Source: Lachnospiraceae bacterium
Lineage (GTDB): Bacteria; Bacillota_A; Clostridia; Lachnospirales; Lachnospiraceae
NCBI GenBank assembly: GCA_017960415.1
Contig: JAGCZE010000498.1
Coordinates: 1 to 12,962 of the forward strand
Reading direction: 5' to 3'
DNA length: 12,962 bases
The stretch's first letter is position 1. Each line of letters begins with the position of its first letter. The position numbers were made by a program, and so were the translations under genes. The notes beneath the pieces were generated by a model. That model did no database searches. It was not told the origin of the DNA and saw only the letters and a list, made by a program, of their open reading frames with translations. Shown here in pieces: positions 1 to 6,257 of the stretch.

Positions 1-32
1 ACTCCTGTGCTAGTCATAATTTGACAATGATA

Positions 33-2954
33 TTATTTCTTCCGACGTATCAGCAGAGAGCCTCCGAAGCCGGCTAGGATGCCGACCAGTGCTGCGATTA
101 TGATGCTTACGATTCCGAAGCCCTTGGTGCTGCCGGAGTTGTCATTATCATCCGAGTTTGTTGAAGTATTATTGGTTTCGGAGGTGCCGGTTGTGTCCGA
201 GGTGTTTCGGGTGTTGTCGGCGGTTGCGTCTTTGGATGCGTCCGTGCTGTTATTACTTGCTGTTTCTGTGATGTAGCCGTCGGGAACGAGCTTGCCCTGG
301 ATCAGGACCATTGCGGAGATGGGCTCTACGGCGATCTTGCCGTTGTCGACGGATCTGAGGGCTGTGACGCCTGCTTTCAGGCCTGCTACACAGATGTCCC
401 ATTTGCCTTCGGGCAATTCTACAGTTGTCTCCGTCTCGCCCGGATTGAAGATCACAAATATTCTGTCTGCGATCTCGCCGGGTACTTCTCCTGAGATGTC
501 AAATGCGACCACGTTCTTGTCCAGGTCTTTTAAAGGTTTGATCTTGTCGGCGATCACAGATGCGTCGGACAGTCTGAATACGGAATGGAGCTTGCGCAGT
601 TCGATCAGGCCCTTGTAATATTCCAGTTCTGTTCTGTATTCCGGATCGTCCAGAGTTTCCCATTTGATATTGTTGATGGCGTCGGAGGAGGAATAGCTGT
701 TGGATTCGAAGGTTCCGTCGGCCTTCAGCTTGGTCCTCAGTATCTCCTCGCCCGCCTGCATGAAGGGTATGCCTTCCGCGGTCAGGTAAAATGCCGCAGC
801 AAGGTTGTTCATGCGTATCTGGTCTTCTCTTGAGGATTGCTGTTTGGAGCTCTGTATCTTGTCAAACAATGTCAGATTGTCGTGGCACGAAGCGTAGTTG
901 ATGATCTGGGTCGGATCCTTGCTCCAGCGCTCAGATGCCATAAATGATGCCGCCATTGCTGTTTCCTTGCCCGCTGCACCCGAGATCCAGCCTCTCTCTC
1001 CTGCATTGAATACACTGCCCTTCAGGCCGTCCCTGATATTGTCGTTGAAGTATGCAAATCCGGGTGTCAATGCCGAATTGGTCTGTGTTGCAAGCTTTAC
1101 ATCTTTCTTTGTTACACTTGTAGAAAGACTCCAGCCCTCACCGTACAGGATAATGCTCGGATCTATCTTGTGAACTTCCTTTACGATCTCATTGATCGTA
1201 TCAACGTCGAGCAGACCCACAAGGTCGAATCTGAAACCGTCGATATGGTATTCCTTCGCCCAGTAGCAGACCGAATCGACAATATATTTACGAACCATCG
1301 AACGCTCGGATGCGGTATCGTTGCCGCAACCCGAACCGTTGGAATAGGTCCCGTTTGAATTGATCCTTGAGAAATATCCCGGTACAAGCCTGTTAAAGCA
1401 GAAGTCTCCGGCGCTGTACACATGGTTGTAAACAACGTCCATGACTACGCTGAGTCCTGCATCATGCAATGCTTTGACCATCTGCTTGGCTTCATTTACA
1501 CGTGCTGCGCCATTGGCGGGATCTGTAGAATATGAACCGTCCGGAACATTGTAGTTGACAGGGTCGTAGCCCCAGTTAAACTGATGATCGAGGCTCTTCG
1601 ATTCGTCAACCGATCCGAAATCATAGAAAGGAAGCAAGTGTATGTGAGTTACCCCGAGCTGAGACAGATAGTCGATACCCGTAGGATTTCCGCCCGGTGT
1701 TTTGGTTCCCTTCTCGGTAAATGCAATGTATTTACCTTTATTTTCGATCCCCGAATTCTCATCCACCGAGAAATCACGGATATGAAGCTCGTAGATCACT
1801 GCGTCATTGACACTCAGTCCTGCATTCGGATTAGTATCGGAATCCCAGCCCGCGGGATCCGTTGCATCAAGATCGAGTACCATTGCTCTCTTGCCGTTGA
1901 TACCGGCGCTTCGTGCGTAAGGATCGCAGCTTTCGAAATTGCGTCCGTCAATAACTGCTGTATAAGTGTAGTAAGTGCCGTTTAAGTCGCCCGAAACGGT
2001 GGCTGTCCACGTTCCGTTCAAATCGGCCTTCATCTCGAGCTTCTCGATCAGGTCGCTCTTGCCCTGAGACCCGCTTTCATAGCGGTTTAGATACATTTCT
2101 TCGGCGGTCGGGGCCCAGACTCTGAAGGAGGTTTTGTCCTTCGCATAGACATAGCCGAGATCATCGCCGGTATAAGTGTATTGTGCTTCAAATTCTTCCG
2201 TAGAATAGATATTTGGCATATTTATCTTCATTTCAGTCCCATCATAGCCGACGCGGTAGCTTTTGTTCAGGTCTAGCTCGCCGACAAGCTTCACGGTATA
2301 TGCATACGATCCGTCGCTGTCCACAGCGCCTTCACCGCCTGTAATCTCAACGATATCTAAATCACCCTGGCTGCCTCTGATATAGATCGTTGCCTTCTGA
2401 TCCTCGCTCATAACTCCCGTAAATGTGAGCACCACGGAAGTTGCGGTCTCGTACTCTGCGCCTTTGATCTTGACTCCGGTCACGACATCATCTCCGTAGA
2501 CTTTTGTATAGCCTTCAACCTGAGATTCCACATAAGCGTGTACCGTACCCGATACCACCTCCGAGATATCGATGAACTGGTCGGCATCAATGTCCTTCGA
2601 CCAATCCTGTGTTCGCACAATGAAACCGATCGAGCTCACTCCCGTCGGAACCTCCATTGTCGCAACCTTCTCACCGTCCTCGTCGGCAAATGCATATCCC
2701 GCTCCTTCGCCGCCTGCCGGCCACAGCCATACATCCCACGGCGTATAATCGCCGTCCTCCCTGTGGTAGTGCAGCTTCAGGATCACCCCGCCCTCGGCAT
2801 GCGCCTGTACGGCCGGGATACTGCGTAAAAGCAGTCCGACTGCAGGGATGATCAGCGCCATGATCATCAAAACAGCAACTGCAACTTTGGCTGTTCTCAG
2901 GATATTTCCATACGAAAAGCTATTATTCATCTTTGTTTTCACATTCATCTCCAT
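33..2954 (-). CDS. pulA: Type I pullulanase, membrane-anchored surface enzyme (GH13)
   Basis: Debranching enzyme that hydrolyses alpha-1,6 links in pullulan, starch or glycogen-type glucans outside the cell. 973 residues. Residues about 1-52 are a long, basic signal peptide ending near AVQAHA. Residues 57-150 resemble a PUD starch-binding domain (WDVWLWPAGGEG, DIDADQFIDI). A beta-rich linker domain follows to about 255, then a CBM48-like domain at about 265-345 (SFRVWAPTA). The GH13 barrel runs from about 385 to 790. It contains the type I pullulanase signature as FNWGYDP (459-465), region I VVMDVVYNH (503-511), nucleophile D577 in DGFRFD, acid/base E606 in YGEGW, and H691-D692 in CHDN. Residues 895-944 are a Ser/Thr/Asn/Asp-rich stalk, then a hydrophobic span at about 946-969 ending RRKK. 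I see no LPXTG, so anchoring is probably by this helix. The start ATG is preceded by AAGGCGG inside a hairpin; ATG at codon 3 or GTG at codon 5 are alternatives. The TAA stop is at 33-35, and bases 1-32 show nothing recognisable. It follows the esterase gene after 30 bp, probably in one operon. Confidence 0.93.
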   Translation of the reverse strand: MEMNVKTKMNNSFSYGNILRTAKVAVAVLMIMALIIPAVGLLLRSIPAVQAHAEGGVILKLHYHREDGDYTPWDVWLWPAGGEGAGYAFADEDGEKVATMEVPTGVSSIGFIVRTQDWSKDIDADQFIDISEVVSGTVHAYVESQVEGYTKVYGDDVVTGVKIKGAEYETATSVVLTFTGVMSEDQKATIYIRGSQGDLDIVEITGGEGAVDSDGSYAYTVKLVGELDLNKSYRVGYDGTEMKINMPNIYSTEEFEAQYTYTGDDLGYVYAKDKTSFRVWAPTAEEMYLNRYESGSQGKSDLIEKLEMKADLNGTWTATVSGDLNGTYYTYTAVIDGRNFESCDPYARSAGINGKRAMVLDLDATDPAGWDSDTNPNAGLSVNDAVIYELHIRDFSVDENSGIENKGKYIAFTEKGTKTPGGNPTGIDYLSQLGVTHIHLLPFYDFGSVDESKSLDHQFNWGYDPVNYNVPDGSYSTDPANGAARVNEAKQMVKALHDAGLSVVMDVVYNHVYSAGDFCFNRLVPGYFSRINSNGTYSNGSGCGNDTASERSMVRKYIVDSVCYWAKEYHIDGFRFDLVGLLDVDTINEIVKEVHKIDPSIILYGEGWSLSTSVTKKDVKLATQTNSALTPGFAYFNDNIRDGLKGSVFNAGERGWISGAAGKETAMAASFMASERWSKDPTQIINYASCHDNLTLFDKIQSSKQQSSREDQIRMNNLAAAFYLTAEGIPFMQAGEEILRTKLKADGTFESNSYSSSDAINNIKWETLDDPEYRTELEYYKGLIELRKLHSVFRLSDASVIADKIKPLKDLDKNVVAFDISGEVPGEIADRIFVIFNPGETETTVELPEGKWDICVAGLKAGVTALRSVDNGKIAVEPISAMVLIQGKLVPDGYITETASNNSTDASKDATADNTRNTSDTTGTSETNNTSTNSDDNDNSGSTKGFGIVSIIIAALVGILAGFGGSLLIRRKK

Positions 2955-2957
2955 TCT

Positions 2958-2976
2958 GCCGCCTTATGCCGGCGGC
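2958..2976 (-). promoter_or_regulatory. GC-rich hairpin covering the pullulanase ribosome binding site
   Basis: On the minus strand the 30-bp gap between the esterase stop and the pullulanase ATG contains GCCGCC-GGCATAA-GGCGGC, a 6-bp all-GC stem with a 7-nt loop. It ends 3 bases before the ATG. The 3' arm includes the only Shine-Dalgarno-like bases (AAGGCGG), so folding would hide the site. It could lower pullulanase translation relative to the esterase or make it depend on ribosomes arriving from upstream. The pairing is visible; the regulatory role is inference. Confidence 0.5.
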
Positions 2977-2984
2977 CCAACCCA

Positions 2985-3797
2985 TCAATCCTTCTTCACA
3001 TTTCCGCTGTTGACGCCGTTTTCAGCTTCTCCCAGCGGCAGCCAGTCCAGGACCTTCTTGATCTGGCTGTCCCAGAAATCCCATTCATGGCCTGCGTCTT
3101 CCTGATCCCAGGTTACATTTGCGCCGTTGCCGCGCAGGAACTCCCTGAACTCTTCATTGACGGAGAACAGATCGTCCTTCGTCCCACAGGCAAGATAAAA
3201 CTCCGGAACCGGGCGTTTCTCGTCAAGCAGCTGTTTAAAAGCCACTTCAGGATTCAGTTTTGTAGTCTCGGGAGCATCGATCCCCAAGAAGAATGTCTTG
3301 TTATACCGCTTTTCTCTGGTATTCTTGTCAAAGAAATGTATAGCTGCCGACAAGCCGGCAATATGGCTGAAGGTGTTCGAAAAAACGATCCCGTTCCTGA
3401 TCGCGCCGTATCCACCCATGGAAAGCCCTGCAATAAAGTTATCTTCACGCTTTTCCGACAGAGGGAACATCCTTCTCATCACCTCGGGAAGCTCTTCGCC
3501 GATAAAGGTCTCATAATCGCTCCACGCATCAGCCTTGTTGTAATAAAACGAATTGTCGCCGGACGGCATGATAACCGCAAGATTGCGTTCCTGCGCCCAT
3601 CTCTCGATGCGTGTACCGCTGACCCAGTCCGTATAATTGCCCAGCAGTCCGTGCAGCAGATAGAGAGTCTTGAATTTGCGATCCCTGTTTGTATAATTCC
3701 CGGTCGCATAATCGATCTTGTCCACCGGAAGTATCACATTCAGCGGAACCGTCCTGAAAAGTGCTTTTGATAGATAATTTACCTGAATAAGTGCCAT
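2985..3797 (-). CDS. Cytoplasmic esterase of the esterase D / feruloyl esterase-like family
   Basis: Alpha/beta-hydrolase of the putative esterase family (PF00756 type), which includes S-formylglutathione hydrolases, acetyl-esterases and feruloyl esterases. I cannot give the substrate. With the chosen start it has 270 residues. Visible landmarks are the oxyanion-region strand LYLLHGLLGNYTDW (about 46-59), nucleophile elbow GLSMGGYGA with Ser126, GTKDD with the probable acid Asp208 or 209, and catalytic His237 in AGHEW. There is no signal peptide or membrane span, so it acts inside the cell. The start is the ATG at 3797: AGAGGGG lies 6-7 bases upstream, whereas the ATG nine codons earlier sits at the predicted transcription start and has no ribosome site. 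It heads a two-gene unit with the pullulanase. That suggests deacylation of a sugar or oligosaccharide in carbohydrate use, but this is context only. Confidence 0.85.
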   Translation of the reverse strand: MALIQVNYLSKALFRTVPLNVILPVDKIDYATGNYTNRDRKFKTLYLLHGLLGNYTDWVSGTRIERWAQERNLAVIMPSGDNSFYYNKADAWSDYETFIGEELPEVMRRMFPLSEKREDNFIAGLSMGGYGAIRNGIVFSNTFSHIAGLSAAIHFFDKNTREKRYNKTFFLGIDAPETTKLNPEVAFKQLLDEKRPVPEFYLACGTKDDLFSVNEEFREFLRGNGANVTWDQEDAGHEWDFWDSQIKKVLDWLPLGEAENGVNSGNVKKD

Positions 3798-3827
3798 AAA
3801 TACCCCTCTCTTTCCCCAATACATTTG

Positions 3828-3856
3828 ATTAAACTGTCACAACTTAATCATGTTAA
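3828..3856 (-). promoter_or_regulatory. Candidate sigma-A promoter for the esterase-pullulanase unit
   Basis: On the minus strand TTAACA (3851-3856) and TTTAAT (3828-3833) are separated by 17 bases, in the 74-bp gap after the EAL-HDOD gene. Transcription would start near 3821, leaving a leader of about 24 nt before the ATG at 3797. The boxes match consensus moderately, and spacing and location fit well. Confidence 0.5.
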
Positions 3857-3862
3857 TATTTT

Positions 3863-3883
3863 AAAAATTCCTTATTTCAGGAA
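3863..3883 (-). terminator. Weak intrinsic terminator candidate after the EAL-HDOD gene
   Basis: On the minus strand TTCCT-GAAATA-AGGAA forms a 5-bp stem that overlaps the stop codon and is followed directly by TTTTT. The stem is short with only two G-C pairs, so termination may be partial. Some transcription could then enter the esterase-pullulanase unit. Confidence 0.35.
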
Positions 3884-5095
3884 CATGTCCCTGTACCATT
3901 CGAGTGACTGAACATAAGCATCATAAATTCTGTCATCATCAATGCCTTTAAGAAGCATCTGCCTTGATACCTCCTGGAATGAGGCATTTTCGTAATTGAC
4001 GATAAAATCAAGTACCTGAGCAAACTCACCCTCATGCTTGATCAGAGCATCCTGAATATTACGGCTCACCTTAACCAGTTCAAGAGCTTCTTCCATCGGC
4101 TTGTCAAGGATTATATCAAGAACCGAGAACAGGCCCGTCAGGAAAAGTTCGCTTGAGAACATTGCCTGTTCAAATATCGATGCAAGATTCTCGGCGAATT
4201 TTGCACGCAGCAGCGAAAGTCTCGTGATCTCGTTGGGCTTGTCGGCGCAGAGCTCCCTTGTGACCGCTGTATTGATCCACTTCTTCAATTCCTTCTGGCC
4301 GAGCATTGCCGCCGCATGGCGTACAGAAGTGATCTCGGAGTTGCGGGAAAGCTTGTTGACGATCTCGAGCAGTGAAATAACAAGCGCCGTATCTCTCGAA
4401 ATAACATCCGCCGCATCCGTCAGGTCGAAATCGGGAGCATTTACGATATTCAGTAATTCGATATAATTGACTTTCAGAGGAGCTACGTCCTTGTCACCGA
4501 CCGCGATCGGCACACGGAAGAACTCGCCTTCATACATGCAGTAGCCTTCTTTTCCTGTAAGCGCCTCGTATTCCTCGCGTGAATTCACATTTACCGCGAT
4601 CAGCTTCAGATCGGGATAGCGCTGTGCGAAATATGTGCGGGCAACTGTGATATTTACACGCTTGTGGTCGAGAAGCACATAATCCAGCAGAGTAAGGAGC
4701 GGCTTATATTCTTCAAACTGTGTGTAGGCAAGTCCCTTTATAGCCACTGAGAAGCCCTTCTGTTTAAGGGCTGCGAATCTGTCTACATACTGCTGCGTGG
4801 GCTTGATGCTCTTATTTGCGAGCAGGACGATCTTGGCGGGGTCCGCCTTACACTCATTTTCGATGTCGGCAAATACGGAAATATTGTTGACTTCAATGAA
4901 AACTCTCCGGTCTGCCGCTACCGAATCCAGTCCCATATTGTTGATGATCTCAAGTCCGAATACCCTCGAAGCCATGTCGAGACTGCCGGTCCCCATCAGG
5001 CCCGGATTCGCAAGAAGGTTCTCCCTCTGTGCAAAGATCGAATAAGCAGGTACGTTCATTGTGTTGTCAAATAACGGTATCAGTGTAGCAAGCAT
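3872..5095 (-). CDS. Degenerate EAL-HDOD signalling protein
   Basis: 407 residues from the chosen start, with the two-part layout of YuxH/CdgJ-type proteins: an EAL-like domain at about 1-200 and an HDOD domain at about 205-400. The EAL part keeps the fold pattern (YSIFAQREN at the start, VFIEVNN, KIVLLANKS, then LKQKGFSVAIKGL and LLDYVLLD), but the Glu-Ala-Leu motif and the acidic metal ligands of active c-di-GMP phosphodiesterases are missing. NKS replaces the usual Glu-containing strand and KGL replaces the DDF motif. I therefore infer no phosphodiesterase activity and a scaffold or sensor role. The HDOD half is helical, with RDTALVISLLEIVNK and SVRHAAAMLGQKELKKWI typical of this family. 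The ATG at 5095 has GGAGGAG 8 bases upstream, and a 31-codon extension upstream lacks a ribosome site. No membrane span, so cytoplasmic. HDOD proteins are often linked to motility or stress signalling, but nothing nearby specifies the pathway. Confidence 0.85.
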   Translation of the reverse strand: MLATLIPLFDNTMNVPAYSIFAQRENLLANPGLMGTGSLDMASRVFGLEIINNMGLDSVAADRRVFIEVNNISVFADIENECKADPAKIVLLANKSIKPTQQYVDRFAALKQKGFSVAIKGLAYTQFEEYKPLLTLLDYVLLDHKRVNITVARTYFAQRYPDLKLIAVNVNSREEYEALTGKEGYCMYEGEFFRVPIAVGDKDVAPLKVNYIELLNIVNAPDFDLTDAADVISRDTALVISLLEIVNKLSRNSEITSVRHAAAMLGQKELKKWINTAVTRELCADKPNEITRLSLLRAKFAENLASIFEQAMFSSELFLTGLFSVLDIILDKPMEEALELVKVSRNIQDALIKHEGEFAQVLDFIVNYENASFQEVSRQMLLKGIDDDRIYDAYVQSLEWYRDMFLK

Positions 5096-5176
5096 ATGCT
5101 CATCTCCTCCATCGTTTTTCACTGTATCGGGCAGAGCGTAAAATCTGCCTTCAGAATCATTATACCACATATTTCG

Positions 5177-5205
5177 TATAATTAACATAGTAAAGATGTT
5201 GACAA
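5177..5205 (-). promoter_or_regulatory. Promoter for the EAL-HDOD gene, overlapping the divergent promoter
   Basis: On the minus strand TTGTCA (5200-5205) is followed after 17 bases by ATTATA (5177-5182), or after 18 by TTATAC. Transcription would start near 5170, giving a leader of about 75 nt before the ATG at 5095. The -35 box overlaps by five bases the -35 of the plus-strand promoter. Confidence 0.55.
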
Positions 5206-5228
5206 CTCAATTATTTCACCACTAAAAT
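5199..5228 (+). promoter_or_regulatory. Promoter for the RNA methyltransferase gene
   Basis: A perfect TTGACA (5199-5204) is followed after 18 bases by TAAAAT (5223-5228). Transcription would start near 5235, about 29 nt before the ATG at 5264. A GGGAG ribosome site lies 6 bases before the ATG. Confidence 0.6.
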
Positions 5229-5263
5229 GAAGCTGCGTACAAACCGGAATCAGGGAGTTAAAT

Positions 5264-6181
5264 ATGCCAAATATCATAAATATCTGCAGCTTCGAAGATG
5301 AAGCGCTCCAAATTTACAGAAACTGTAACGAAGCCCAGCTTCTCCATTATTTTGAGCCCAACGGAGGCCTCTTTATCGCGGAAAGTCCGATGGTTGTCGA
5401 AAGAGCTCTGGATACGGGTTACAGGCCATTTTCGATGCTTATTGACGAGAGGCTGTTGAAAACGGCAAATAATGCGGACATAACACAACTATTGGCTCGC
5501 TGCGGGGATATCCCGATTTACTGTGGAAATGAGACACTCCTCGGTCAGTTGACCGGCTATAAACTCACAAGAGGAATGTTATGCGCTATGTACCGCAAGG
5601 CTCTGCCGGCAGTCGGTGAAATATGCGAAAATGCTTCAAGAATTGCGGTTTTATATGATGTTGAGAACCCGACCAATGTCGGTGCGATCTTCAGAAATGC
5701 CGCAGCGCTCGGGATCGATGCGGTTTTGCTGACCCGCAGCAGCTCCGACCCGCTCTACCGCAGGAGTCTTCGAGTCAGCTTAGGAACTGCGCTGATGCTG
5801 CCCTGGACTATATTTGAGACCGTGCAGAATCCTTTCCCCAGCAGTACAAACAAACACGATTTGGAAACTACTGCAACCGACTGCATTGATGGATCCGGCA
5901 AAGATTCCGGCACCTGCATCGATATGCTCCGCCGGCTCGGTTTCACAACGGTTGCAATGGCTCTGTGCGAAAACGCCGTTACACCCGACGATCCGGTCCT
6001 GAAGAACTGTGGGAAAGCCGCGATCATCCTGGGCAACGAAGGTTTCGGACTTCCCGAAGAAGTGATCGCAGAATGTGACCATACCGTCATGATACCGATG
6101 CAAAACGGTGTCGATTCCCTGAATGTTGCGGCTGCAAGCGCCATAGCATTTTGGGAGTTTGTAAAAGGACTGTCAGACTGA
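5264..6181 (+). CDS. TrmH/SpoU-family RNA 2'-O-methyltransferase
   Basis: Cytoplasmic S-adenosylmethionine-dependent methyltransferase of the SPOUT class, modifying a ribose 2'-OH in tRNA or rRNA; the exact site cannot be told from sequence. 305 residues. The first ~110 form a substrate-binding region (FIAESPMVVERAL is typical of the N-terminal domain). The catalytic knot follows with all three motifs: motif 1 DVENPTNVGAIFRNAAALG (132-150, conserved N135 and R144), motif 2 IILGNEGFGLP (254-264, E259), and motif 3 IPMQNGVDSLNVAAASAI (277-294, S285 and N287). Residues about 186-218 are a Ser/Thr/Asp-rich stretch that looks like an insertion compared with the compact family domain. The start ATG has GGGAG 6 bases upstream. 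It is the only clear plus-strand gene here, single-cistron, with its own promoter and a hairpin that overlaps the stop codon. Confidence 0.9.
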   Translation: MPNIINICSFEDEALQIYRNCNEAQLLHYFEPNGGLFIAESPMVVERALDTGYRPFSMLIDERLLKTANNADITQLLARCGDIPIYCGNETLLGQLTGYKLTRGMLCAMYRKALPAVGEICENASRIAVLYDVENPTNVGAIFRNAAALGIDAVLLTRSSSDPLYRRSLRVSLGTALMLPWTIFETVQNPFPSSTNKHDLETTATDCIDGSGKDSGTCIDMLRRLGFTTVAMALCENAVTPDDPVLKNCGKAAIILGNEGFGLPEEVIAECDHTVMIPMQNGVDSLNVAAASAIAFWEFVKGLSD

Positions 6182-6207
6182 TAAATGATCTTCTCAGTCT
6201 GACAGTC
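6168..6207. terminator. Perfect 13-bp hairpin between convergent genes
   Basis: GACTGTCAGACTG (6168-6180) and its exact reverse complement CAGTCTGACAGTC (6195-6207) flank a 14-nt loop. The left arm contains the last codons and TGA stop of the methyltransferase. On the plus strand it is followed by TATAATATGTG, without a clear U-run. On the minus strand it is followed by CTTTTAC, a short U-run. It can end the methyltransferase transcript and the convergent cofactor operon, probably better for the latter. Confidence 0.6.
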
Positions 6208-6257
6208 TATAATATGTGTTACTTGCGTATTTGGAAATGAAAGTTTTGAGATAATTT

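Noticed and set aside
33..180. LPXTG sortase signal at the pullulanase C-terminus
   Set aside because: The hydrophobic helix and basic tail are present, but no LPXTG-like motif precedes them.
3087..3770. 227-codon plus-strand reading frame opposite the esterase
   Set aside because: The opposite strand carries the full Ser-Asp-His hydrolase; this frame has no recognisable domain.
5177..5182. TATAAT on the plus strand as a -10 for the methyltransferase
   Set aside because: No usable -35 is 16-18 bases upstream, and the TTGACA/TAAAAT pair just downstream fits better.
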